Part shown: one piece after another, positions 1 to 6,595 of the stretch
Layout: each line of letters begins with the position of its first letter
How positions within the stretch are numbered: the first letter of the stretch is position 1
Assembly (NCBI GenBank): GCA_900544295.1
Contig: UQUO01000040.1
Span: 1-16,626, forward strand
DNA: 16,626 nt
Reading direction: 5' to 3'
Source: an uncultured Eubacteriales bacterium
Lineage (GTDB): Bacteria > Bacillota > Clostridia > Oscillospirales > Oscillospiraceae
Program-made: the position numbers and the translations under genes
The notes under the pieces: generated by a model
The model's database searches: none
What the model saw: the letters and a program-made list of their open reading frames with translations, nothing else
Told to the model about the DNA's origin: nothing

Positions 1-48
1 CGAGTGGGAGAGGCGGGTGGGTCCCGAAACCTCACGGGGGCGCCACCA

Positions 49-115
49 CCCCAAAGGCGTTTTTCTTTGGGGCTCCACCCCGTTTCTTTGGGCAAGACCA
101 AAGAAATGGGGTGGA
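49..115. repeat. Two adjacent hairpins in an intergenic repeat
   Basis: A first hairpin pairs CCCCAAAG (49-56) with CTTTGGGG (65-72) across an 8-nt loop. A second pairs 74-91 with 98-115: 18-base arms, a 6-nt loop, and a single G/T position at 82/107. TTTCTTTGGG occurs twice (62-71 and 83-92), so the arms could also pair in alternative ways. No gene covers this stretch. It lies downstream of the AEC gene terminator and resembles the intergenic repeat elements common in high-GC Clostridia. Nothing else recognisable was seen in 1-48 or 116-166. Confidence 0.6.
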
Positions 116-166
116 ACAGCAGCACAAGGCAAAACCAACCGCCAGCAAAACGGCGAGTTCCTGAAA

Positions 167-202
167 CCTACGTCCGGGCGGCGCTGGAACCCCGCCCCTA
201 CA
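167..202 (-). repeat. 36-bp intergenic repeat, minus-strand copy
   Basis: Read on the minus strand, this 36-base segment starts TGTAGGGG and contains GGGGTTCC and GCCCGG. It matches 16426-16461 on the plus strand at 31 of 36 positions by direct alignment. It lies outside any coding region. Copies at both window ends in opposite orientation point to a dispersed genomic repeat family. Confidence 0.6.
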
Positions 203-228
203 GAGGACCTGGTTGAACGGAAAGCGGC

Positions 229-258
229 AAAGACGCCGCCCTTTCGGGCGGCGTCTTT
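229..258 (-). terminator. Terminator of the ahcY-mgtE-AEC operon
   Basis: A perfect 13-bp stem (229-241 with 246-258) begins 5 bases beyond the stop codon of the AEC gene. On the minus strand the loop is a GAAA tetraloop and the stem ends in TCTTT. The T-run is mostly inside the stem, so the U-tract is weak, but the position and stability fit an intrinsic terminator. Confidence 0.75.
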
Positions 259-263
259 GGTTT

Positions 264-1178
264 TCACAGCAGCAGCCAGATCATAATCGGCATCGTCACC
301 GCAGAAAGCACCGTGCCTATAAACACACACTCGGATGCATAGCCCTCGTCGCGCCCACACTCGATCGCAAAAAGCGTAGCTATCATCGCCGTGGGTGCGG
401 AGGCGAGAATGACGGTGACACCCAAAAGCATCTCGTCCGTCACAAAGAGTCTGGTGACAAACCAGACCACAACGGGCGCCACCAGCAGCTTTATCGCCAC
501 AACGGCGTAGACCCGCCAGTTGCCCGCCGCGCTCTTGAGCGAGACGGAGCCAAGGCTCGTGCCGACTATGAGCATGGACATCGGTATCGTCGCCCCGCTC
601 ATCGTACCAAAGGCGTCCGACACGAACTTCGGCACCTCTATGCCGCTCAGGAAGAGCAGCACCGCCAGCAGCGAGGCAACCAGGGGCGGGGCCAGCGCCT
701 TGCGGACCGTCAGGCCCTTCATCCCCCCGCGCACCGCGCCCAGGCCCACAGTGTAGGCCATAAGGTTGAAGGGTATGTTAGAGATGGCCGCAATGAAAAT
801 GCCGTCCGCGCCGTAGAGTGCCTCTATGACCGGGAAGCCCAGGAACACCGTGTTCGCAAAGGTCACGGCAAAGAAGGTTATGCCCGAGCGTTCCTTTCCG
901 GGGCGCAGCAGCTTTGCCGTCAAAAAGCCCAGCGTGGACATGACGGCAAACATGACCACAAAGCACAGCGTCACAAAGCCTACACCGGTTAAATCCATCT
1001 CCATGTCCGTGTTCATGACCGAATAGAGTATCGTGAACACGAGCAGGACGTTCATGACGACGCCCGAGATGCGCCGGTTGAATTCCGGCCCCGTAAGGCC
1101 GATTTTGGCGCAGACAAAACCGACCACCATTATAAACACGAGTATCCCCATCTGGGATACCACTTGCGACATATCCAT
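264..1178 (-). CDS. AEC (auxin efflux carrier) family transporter
   Basis: This 304-residue, almost wholly hydrophobic protein is predicted to be an inner-membrane carrier of the AEC family, which exports or exchanges small organic acids such as malate or malonate. About ten membrane segments can be read, in two halves separated by a basic linker near residues 150-165. Family-like motifs include the FANTVFLGFP stretch (107-116) with its Asn-Gly-Pro pattern, the PMSMLIVGTSLG stretch (199-210) and the C-terminal SAPTAMIATLFAIECGRD stretch (260-277). The ATG at 1178 follows an AAGGGGAA ribosome site. The gene is last in an operon, 28 bp after mgtE, and is followed by a terminator. The substrate cannot be assigned. 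An exported organic anion is the family-level expectation, and a link to the methyl cycle or to Mg2+ would only be inferred from position. Confidence 0.88.
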   Translation of the reverse strand: MDMSQVVSQMGILVFIMVVGFVCAKIGLTGPEFNRRISGVVMNVLLVFTILYSVMNTDMEMDLTGVGFVTLCFVVMFAVMSTLGFLTAKLLRPGKERSGITFFAVTFANTVFLGFPVIEALYGADGIFIAAISNIPFNLMAYTVGLGAVRGGMKGLTVRKALAPPLVASLLAVLLFLSGIEVPKFVSDAFGTMSGATIPMSMLIVGTSLGSVSLKSAAGNWRVYAVVAIKLLVAPVVVWFVTRLFVTDEMLLGVTVILASAPTAMIATLFAIECGRDEGYASECVFIGTVLSAVTMPIMIWLLL

Positions 1179-1206
1179 TTACCGCTTTCCCCTTACTCCC
1201 CTGTTT

Positions 1207-2595
1207 TTAAATGTGCAGCAGCAAGGTCGCCAGAGTGAAGTAGATGAGCAGGGACACAGCGTCGGTTATGGTGGATATGAGCGGGCTTGCCATCACCGCG
1301 GGGTCTATGCCTATCTTCTCAGCCGCCATGGGCAGGGTGCTGCCCACGGCCTTGGCGAACATGACTACGAATATCAGCGTCACGGAGACGGTAGCCGCCA
1401 CGAGCACCGTAACCTCGGCGTTGCCCAGCAGCATCCGGTCCACCAAAAGCATCTTCACAAAGTTCACCGCCGCCAGCGTTACGCCGCAGGCCACGGCAAC
1501 CCTTATCTCCTTCCACACCACCATAAGGATGTCCTTAGGCTCCGTGTCGCCCAGGCTCAGGCTTCGGATGACCGCAGTCGAGCTCTGGGAGCCTGAATTG
1601 CCGCCTGTGCCCATCAGCATGGGTATGAAGCCCGTCAGCACGGCACAGCTTGCAAGCGCGTCTTCAAAGCCGGTTATTATCATGCTGGTAAAGGTGGCCG
1701 ACAACATGAGGAACATCAGCCAGGGTATCCTGCGCTTCCACATCTCCAGTACGCCCGTGCGCGAATAGGGCTTATCCGAGGGCGCGATACCGGCCATGCG
1801 GTCGAAGTCCTCCGTGGCCTCCTCCTGCAGCACGTCGATGACGTCGTCAACCGTGACGATGCCGACCAGCCGGCCCTCCTTATCCACGACCGGGATGGCT
1901 AACAGGTCGTAGTCCGAGATGCGCTCCGCGGCCTCCACTCGCTCATCCGTCGTGCGGCAGAAGATGACGTTCGTGTCCATGATGTCCTCGATGACGGCCT
2001 CGTCGTCAGAGAGGAGCAGATCCTTCACCGTCACGACACCCTCAAGCTTCCTGTCCGCCGAGGTGACGTAGCAGACGTATATCGTCTCCTTGTCCTCGCC
2101 TATGCGGCGGATGCGCGCGATGGATTCGCGGACGTTCATGTACTTTTTGAGGTCCACGAACTCGGCGGTCATGATACTGCCCGCCGAGTCGTCGGGATAT
2201 TTCAGATACTGATTTATAAGGTTGCGCGTGGCGGGCGTGGCGTTGCGCATGACGCGCTTTACGATGTTCGCAGGCAGCTCTTCCATCATATCGACGGCAT
2301 CGTCCACGTACATGTCCTCTATGATGAGGGCAAGCTCCGTGTCGGTGATGGAGTTGATTATCGTCTCCTGCTCCGGCGCGTCGAGCTCCGCAAAGACCTC
2401 CGCTCCCCGCTCCTTTGAGAGCAGGCGGAACACGGTGGCCATGCGCTTGCCGTCCTCCTCGCCCAGCTCAGTGAGGAATTCGGCTATGTCAAATTCGTTC
2501 ATATCCTCCAGCTCAAGCTGGAGGGCCTTCATCCTATGCCCCTCAAGCAATTCACGGAGGTGCTCCAGGCGAAGCTCGCCGCTGTTTTCGTCCAA
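1207..2595 (-). CDS. mgtE: Magnesium transporter MgtE
   Basis: The product (462 residues) matches the full MgtE architecture: a cytosolic Mg2+-channel gate plus a membrane pore. Residues about 20-133 form the helical N domain. Two CBS domains follow (about 142-200 and 206-263), with the linking motif DDSAGSIMT at 135-143. Five membrane helices fill about 290-462. The pore signature PMLMGTGGNSGSQSST is at 325-340, and a conserved acidic residue (Asp445, in ISTITDAVSL) sits in the last helix, where the known structure has its selectivity Asp. In the family, intracellular Mg2+ binding to the N and CBS domains closes the channel. The start is TTG, preceded by GAGAGGTGA; no better in-frame ATG exists before the conserved N domain. 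It is the middle gene of an operon behind ahcY. No M-box riboswitch was recognised, and the short 28-bp gap leaves no room for one. Confidence 0.95.
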   Translation of the reverse strand: MDENSGELRLEHLRELLEGHRMKALQLELEDMNEFDIAEFLTELGEEDGKRMATVFRLLSKERGAEVFAELDAPEQETIINSITDTELALIIEDMYVDDAVDMMEELPANIVKRVMRNATPATRNLINQYLKYPDDSAGSIMTAEFVDLKKYMNVRESIARIRRIGEDKETIYVCYVTSADRKLEGVVTVKDLLLSDDEAVIEDIMDTNVIFCRTTDERVEAAERISDYDLLAIPVVDKEGRLVGIVTVDDVIDVLQEEATEDFDRMAGIAPSDKPYSRTGVLEMWKRRIPWLMFLMLSATFTSMIITGFEDALASCAVLTGFIPMLMGTGGNSGSQSSTAVIRSLSLGDTEPKDILMVVWKEIRVAVACGVTLAAVNFVKMLLVDRMLLGNAEVTVLVAATVSVTLIFVVMFAKAVGSTLPMAAEKIGIDPAVMASPLISTITDAVSLLIYFTLATLLLHI

Positions 2596-2623
2596 ACCCG
2601 CTCACCTCTCCCCGAATCAATTC

Positions 2624-3859
2624 TCAGATGCCGAGGTACTCCCTCTGCACGTCGTTCATCTCGTCTATCTCTACGCCCATGGAGGCGAGCTTTCTGCGCG
2701 CCACGGCCTTGTCTATCTCCTCCGGGACCTTCAGCGGCGCGCAGGGCAGGCTGCCGCGGTTCTTCGCCAGATACTCCGCCGAAAGCGCCTGTATGGCAAA
2801 GCTCATATCCATTATCTCCGCCGGATGTCCGTCCGCGGCGGCCAGGTTCACAAGGCGGCCCTTGGCGATGACGAACAACGTCTTGCCCTCGGGCAGCTCG
2901 TAGCCCGTGATATTGTGCCGCGCCTCGTAGCTCCTGACGGCGTATTCCTTCAGGCCCGCCATGTCTATCTCCACGTCGAAGTGGCCTGCGTTCGTGAGGA
3001 TGGCCCCGTCCTTCATGAGGCCGAAGTGCTCCTTCGTGATGATGTCGCGGCAGCCGGTGACGGTGCAGAAGATGTCGCCCAGCTTCGCGGCCTCACGCAT
3101 GGGCATGACTTCATAGCCGTCCATGACCGCCTCCAGCGCGTGGACCGGGTCAGGCTCCGTCACGATGACCTTCGCGCCCAGGCCCGCCGCGCGCAGGGCC
3201 ACGCCCTTGCCGCACCAGCCGTAGCCGGACACGACGACGTATTTGCCCGCGACTATCAGGTTCGTCGTGCGCATGATGCCGTCCCAGACGCTCTGGCCCG
3301 TGCCGTAGCGGTTGTCGAACAGGTGCTTGCAGTCCGCGTCATTCACCATCATCATGGTGAAGGGCAGGATGCCGTCGCGCGCGAGCTTCTTCAGGCGGAT
3401 TATGCCGGTGGTCGTCTCCTCGCAGCCGCCTATGACACCGGGCAGGAGATCGGCAAACTTCGTGCGCATGAGCTCCACAAGCTCGCCGCCGTCGTCGATG
3501 ATGATGTTGGGGCCGACGGCCAGGACTGCTTCCAGCTGCTTTTCGTACTCCTCCGGCGTCGCGCCGTGGGTGGCGTGGACCTCCAGCCCTCCGGCGGCCA
3601 GGGCAGCGGCCACGTCGTCCTGCGTCGAGAGGGGGTTCGAGCCCGTGACGTACATCTCCGCACCGCCCGCTGCCAGCACGCGGCAAAGATAGGCCGTCTT
3701 GGCCTCCAGATGGACGGACAGCGCCACCTTCATGCCCGCAAAGGGCTTCTCGCGCTCAAAATCCGCCTCGATGCCGCGCAGCACTGGCATATTCCGGCGC
3801 ACCCAGGCTATCTTCACTTCTCCGGATGGGGCAAGGGCGATGTCTCGGATATCGTTCAT
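2624..3859 (-). CDS. ahcY: S-adenosylhomocysteine hydrolase (adenosylhomocysteinase)
   Basis: This NAD-dependent cytosolic enzyme cleaves S-adenosylhomocysteine to adenosine and homocysteine, removing the product of SAM-dependent methylation. Both family signatures are present: SNPLSTQDD (74-82) and the NAD-binding loop GKYVVVSGYGWCGKG (205-219). Catalytic-site matches include EETTTG (147-152), Lys178, Asp182 and Asn183 in NDADCKHLFDN, His293 in NAGHFDVEID, and the GRLVNLAAADGHP block (334-346). At 411 residues, ending in REYLGI, it lacks the C-terminal extension ending HYRY of the long eukaryotic-type form. It resembles the shorter form known from archaea and Thermotoga, so the base specificity (adenosine or inosine) should not be taken for granted. 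The ATG at 3859 follows GGGAGGT with 8-nt spacing. It leads the operon with mgtE and the AEC gene, from a promoter at 3899-3927. Confidence 0.95.
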   Translation of the reverse strand: MNDIRDIALAPSGEVKIAWVRRNMPVLRGIEADFEREKPFAGMKVALSVHLEAKTAYLCRVLAAGGAEMYVTGSNPLSTQDDVAAALAAGGLEVHATHGATPEEYEKQLEAVLAVGPNIIIDDGGELVELMRTKFADLLPGVIGGCEETTTGIIRLKKLARDGILPFTMMMVNDADCKHLFDNRYGTGQSVWDGIMRTTNLIVAGKYVVVSGYGWCGKGVALRAAGLGAKVIVTEPDPVHALEAVMDGYEVMPMREAAKLGDIFCTVTGCRDIITKEHFGLMKDGAILTNAGHFDVEIDMAGLKEYAVRSYEARHNITGYELPEGKTLFVIAKGRLVNLAAADGHPAEIMDMSFAIQALSAEYLAKNRGSLPCAPLKVPEEIDKAVARRKLASMGVEIDEMNDVQREYLGI

Positions 3860-3898
3860 TAGGAAATACCTCCCGCATACAATATTTATAACTATTTT

Positions 3899-3927
3899 AT
3901 TCTAACACCTCTGCGCCCGCGCTTCAA
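3899..3927 (-). promoter_or_regulatory. Promoter of ahcY-mgtE-AEC operon
   Basis: On the minus strand TTGAAG (3922-3927) and TAGAAT (3899-3904) are separated by 17 bp, a good sigma-A-type promoter. The inferred 5' leader is only about 30 nt, ending in the ribosome site GGGAGGT. That is too short for an S-adenosylhomocysteine or SAM riboswitch. Confidence 0.65.
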
Positions 3928-3963
3928 GCGCAATATGCCCCGCCTTTGTGTTAAAGAAAACGC

Positions 3964-3996
3964 AAAAAAGGAGCCGCCGCATTGTGCGGCGGCTCC
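3964..3996 (-). terminator. Terminator of the ykvI-type operon
   Basis: A 12-bp perfect stem, GGAGCCGCCGCA (3970-3981) with TGCGGCGGCTCC (3985-3996), is followed on the minus strand by six T (3964-3969). It starts 5 bp after the stop of the small membrane protein gene and separates that operon from the ahcY promoter. It is a canonical intrinsic terminator. Confidence 0.9.
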
Positions 3997-4001
3997 GGGC
4001 C

Positions 4002-4208
4002 TTATTGTTTTTCGTCCGCAGGCTCCTCCCCGTCGGGCTTCGGCCGCTCCCTCGTCCAGAACCAGCCAGCCACGTAGACGGCCAGCATGAGGACGATGGT
4101 GGGCACGGGCCCCGCGGTGACGCCGAACAGCTCGCCGCAGAGGTACACGAGGCCGAACACGGCCACCATGCCGAGGACGGTTATAGCCCACTTGAGAGGC
4201 TTTTTCAT
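4002..4208 (-). CDS. Small two-helix membrane protein, function unknown
   Basis: This 68-residue protein is not a family I recognise. Two membrane helices are visible (about 7-28 and 35-51). They are flanked by a basic N-terminus (MKKPLK) and by WTRER after helix 2, which suggests both ends face the cytoplasm. A charged tail (about 52-68) ends in EEPADEKQ. The start lies 3 nt past the stop of the YkvI-family gene, so translation is probably coupled; no strong ribosome site of its own is visible. A terminator follows directly. Its tight linkage suggests a small accessory subunit or stabiliser of the transporter, but that is inference from position and topology only. The composition and lack of a competing frame make it a credible gene. 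Confidence 0.75.
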   Translation of the reverse strand: MKKPLKWAITVLGMVAVFGLVYLCGELFGVTAGPVPTIVLMLAVYVAGWFWTRERPKPDGEEPADEKQ

Positions 4209-4211
4209 GGA

Positions 4212-5366
4212 TCAGTAGCTCTTGTCTATCGCCTCGGGGTGCTCTTTGATGAACTTCTTGTTCTTCTTGTTGCCGATGATGAGGACCGGCAGCACGATGG
4301 CGACAAGGGCGAGGTAGCCGTCGTAGCCGTAGGCGTAGGTGATGATGTTGCTGATGCCGATGAAGCTCAGGCTCATGCAGACGGCGACCATGATGACGCC
4401 GATGATGCTCATGCGGATCTTCTCGTGTACGTCGCTCTTCACGAAGAACTTCTTGTCGATGCGGAGGATCATCGTGTAGATGAGGGTGACGCAGGTGGAG
4501 ATGAAAGCGCAGAACAGCAGGATGCTGTAGCAGACGACCAGCCAGTCCCAGCCGATGGTGTTGCAGATGAAGAGGTTGGGCAGCGCGGTCTGGCCGGCGG
4601 CGACGATCTCGTCCTTCCAACCGAGCAGCATGAGGCCGGACAGGGCCAGCATGCCGCCGTTCATGATGCCGCCGAGGATGCCGGCCTTCTTGACGCCCTT
4701 GCGGTTCAGGGTGACGGCCGCGGCTATCATGGGCGGGATGGACACGCACTGGAAGCCGCAGTAGATGATGACGCCGCGCCAGAAGGCGGTGCCCGGGGTG
4801 TTGAGGGGCTGGCTGAAGGCGGCGGCGACCTCGCTCGGGTGGTTCGCTATGCCGACGATGATCATGACGCCGGCGGTGATGAGGATACCGGTGGAGAGTA
4901 TCGTGGAGGCCGCGATGATGAGCTTGACGCCGAACAGACACAGGACGATGAGCATGACCGCGACGAGTATCGTGCTGCCCAGGGTCCCCAGGGCCGGGAC
5001 GACCTGCACAACCAGCAGCGCCGCGCCGTTGATCGCCGCAGCGACTGCCGCAAGGATGATGACTATGTAGAAAATTTCAAACGATATGGCCAGCGCCGGG
5101 TACGGCTGCCACAGCTCGCGGAAGGTGTCGTTATAGTTGTCAAGCCCGCGCAGTCGGGCAAACTTCATTATAACGTAGATAACATAGGCAAGTATGCCCA
5201 TGGATATAAGCGGAAATATTACGGCCGTCCAGCCGTAGTTTACGAAGTAGCTCAGGACCTGGTTGCCGGTCGCGAAACCCGCGCCGACGTGTGTGCCAAA
5301 CCAAACAGAGGCAACTGAAAATCCAGCTGCCCAAGTTCCTTTGGTCACCGCCGATTTTTCATTCAT
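4212..5366 (-). CDS. YkvI-family membrane transporter (APC-superfamily-like)
   Basis: The 384-residue product has about ten to eleven hydrophobic segments and the N-terminal motif GTHVGAGFATGNQ (24-36). This glycine-rich stretch resembles the unwound substrate-binding helix of APC/LeuT-fold carriers and is typical of YkvI-type proteins, which are annotated as uncharacterised or as possible branched-chain amino acid transporters. The ATG at 5366 is preceded by AAGGAGC at about 10 nt. Ile codons are mainly ATC, which suggests good expression. The gene is transcribed from a strong promoter divergent to the GntR regulator gene, so it may belong to the same regulon as the dehydrogenase/korDABC cluster and import its substrate. 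The transporter class is fairly secure; the substrate is unknown. Confidence 0.82.
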   Translation of the reverse strand: MNEKSAVTKGTWAAGFSVASVWFGTHVGAGFATGNQVLSYFVNYGWTAVIFPLISMGILAYVIYVIMKFARLRGLDNYNDTFRELWQPYPALAISFEIFYIVIILAAVAAAINGAALLVVQVVPALGTLGSTILVAVMLIVLCLFGVKLIIAASTILSTGILITAGVMIIVGIANHPSEVAAAFSQPLNTPGTAFWRGVIIYCGFQCVSIPPMIAAAVTLNRKGVKKAGILGGIMNGGMLALSGLMLLGWKDEIVAAGQTALPNLFICNTIGWDWLVVCYSILLFCAFISTCVTLIYTMILRIDKKFFVKSDVHEKIRMSIIGVIMVAVCMSLSFIGISNIITYAYGYDGYLALVAIVLPVLIIGNKKNKKFIKEHPEAIDKSY

Positions 5367-5421
5367 TTCTCGGTGCTCCTTCCCTTTTTTGATTTTTTCT
5401 CCCTCTGTTCATACTGGCCGA

Positions 5422-5432
5422 GCCAATATGGC
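5422..5432. promoter_or_regulatory. Palindrome just downstream of the ykvI-type promoter
   Basis: GCCA-ATA-TGGC is an 11-bp odd-centred palindrome covering the expected transcription start of the minus-strand transporter gene, starting about 4 bp past its -10 box. It could be an operator for the adjacent GntR-family regulator. It is short and may be chance. Confidence 0.3.
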
Positions 5433-5435
5433 GTG

Positions 5436-5465
5436 ATTATAGACCGGGGGCAAGGCTTGTATCAA
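5436..5465 (-). promoter_or_regulatory. Promoter of the YkvI-family transporter gene
   Basis: On the minus strand TTGATA (5460-5465) and a perfect TATAAT (5436-5441) are 18 bp apart. The -35 box overlaps a short palindrome, TTG-TAT-CAA (5457-5465), resembling the short inverted repeats bound by FadR-type GntR regulators. The rest of the divergent intergenic region (5466-5700) is AT-rich and shows no gene or recognised RNA. Confidence 0.6.
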
Positions 5466-5700
5466 TTTTAATGAATTTATCTGCTCTTAAAAAGCATTTT
5501 GCATCGATTTAAAAGCAACGTTAGAGCTTTAATTAGGCGAATGTTTCCCATAGGGTAAATCGTTAAAAAGTCTACAGGTTATCGGGGCTTTTTTGGGCCT
5601 TTTTGAAGCGGCGTTAATAAAATAACTTGAGGCGTCCGCCGCGATTTTGCATTTTTCAAAAGCATTTCTTTTAGCTCAATATCTGTGCATTTGGGAAAAT

Positions 5701-5710
5701 TGTGCGCACA
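5701..5710. promoter_or_regulatory. Candidate GntR operator (perfect palindrome)
   Basis: TGTGCGCACA is a perfect 10-bp palindrome lying directly upstream of the -35 box of the GntR gene. Regulators of the FadR/FCD group bind short inverted repeats near their own promoters, so autoregulation is plausible. The evidence is position and symmetry only. Confidence 0.35.
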
Positions 5711-5712
5711 TC

Positions 5713-5741
5713 TTGATAATCGGGTGGGATTGTGGTAAATT
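5713..5741 (+). promoter_or_regulatory. Possible promoter of the GntR gene and cluster
   Basis: TTGATA (5713-5718) and TAAATT (5736-5741) are 17 bp apart, a moderate sigma-A match about 80 bp before the GntR start. The ribosome site GAGGTGA lies 9 nt before the ATG. No clear second promoter was seen before the dehydrogenase genes, so this may serve the cluster. Confidence 0.4.
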
Positions 5742-5820
5742 GAGAGTGGCAAACAGAATCCTTTTTTGTGCAAAAGGACGGCAATATCGCTGAAATTGCG
5801 CTTGAGGTGATTTTTTTACA

Positions 5821-6579
5821 ATGAACCGGGAAAAGCTCGAAAACTACCTTGAAAAAAACCCCTTTGCCAAGCTCAGCGAGGTCGTCACGCAGATACTCTA
5901 CGACCAGATCGTCGTGCTGGATATACCCCCCGCCTCCAAGCTCAACATTAACCAGATCGCCACCGATTTGGGCATCTCGCGCACGCCTGTCGTCGAGGCG
6001 ATAAACCGGCTCCAGGCCATCGGCTTTGTGGAAACGAAGCCCAAGGCCAGCGGCTTTTACGTCACGGACATGAACCTGCTGGACATGATAGACCTCTACG
6101 ACGCGCGCACGGCCATAGAGTGCGAGGCCGCCGCCCTCTGCGCGGACAAGGCCAGCCCCGAGGCCATCGCCCAGCTCGACAATCTTGCCACCGAGTTTAA
6201 AAAGGCCGTCCCCAGGATGGACGGCAAGCGGCTCAAGGAGACCGACATGCCCTTCCACAAGCTCATCGTCGAGGCCTCCGGCAACAAATACCTCATCCGC
6301 AGCTACAACGAGCTGCTGCCCAACCTCACCATGTACCAGGGCTCCTGGCCCAAGTTCATAAGCCCCGAGCAGTCCAACCCCTGGTCCAGCCAGGTGGTGC
6401 ACCAGCATGGGGCCATAGTTTCCTCCATCAAGCTGCACATCCCCGCCCTCGCCCGCCAGGCGATGGCGGAGCACATAAAATCCAGCCTCAACTTCGTCGC
6501 CTACTCCGACAACACGGACGACCCCTTCTGGATAGTCAAGCGCTCCTCGGAGAAGAACGACCGCGGGCAGGGCAAGTAA
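5821..6579 (+). CDS. GntR-family transcriptional regulator with FCD domain
   Basis: The product (252 residues) has a winged helix-turn-helix at about 20-82, with the recognition region LGISRTPVVEAINRL (50-64). The C-terminal FCD domain is all-helical. Its metal-ligand pattern is visible as Asp142 and His146 (DMPFH), His196 (HQHGAI) and His218 (MAEH). FCD regulators usually sense carboxylates or organic acids, often beside genes that metabolise them. The ATG follows GAGGTGA with 9-nt spacing. It lies 16 bp upstream of the first dehydrogenase gene in the same direction and is divergent from the YkvI-family gene, so it probably controls both. The effector is likely a substrate or product of the Kor pathway; this is inference. 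The N-terminal about 15 residues precede the usual wHTH start. Confidence 0.92.
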   Translation: MNREKLENYLEKNPFAKLSEVVTQILYDQIVVLDIPPASKLNINQIATDLGISRTPVVEAINRLQAIGFVETKPKASGFYVTDMNLLDMIDLYDARTAIECEAAALCADKASPEAIAQLDNLATEFKKAVPRMDGKRLKETDMPFHKLIVEASGNKYLIRSYNELLPNLTMYQGSWPKFISPEQSNPWSSQVVHQHGAIVSSIKLHIPALARQAMAEHIKSSLNFVAYSDNTDDPFWIVKRSSEKNDRGQGK

Positions 6580-6595
6580 GGAGAACGCAAACTAT

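Noticed and set aside
1..226. Two overlapping plus-strand frames at the left edge (4-216 and 17-286)
   Set aside because: They run through hairpin repeats and a terminator, have no ribosome site, and show no protein-like composition.
2222..3862. Plus-strand open frame of 546 codons over mgtE and ahcY
   Set aside because: It lies opposite two full-length, motif-rich genes. Its translation is low in complexity, rich in His, Arg and Val, and has no family motif.
3860..3963. SAM, SAH or Mg2+ riboswitch before ahcY-mgtE
   Set aside because: The predicted leader is about 30 nt, too short, and no riboswitch core was recognised. The mgtE gene is internal to the operon, with only 28 bp before it.
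3948..5318. Plus-strand frame of 456 codons opposite the YkvI-family gene
   Set aside because: The translation is dominated by Asp, His, Ala and Glu, typical of the antisense of a membrane protein gene in GC-rich DNA.
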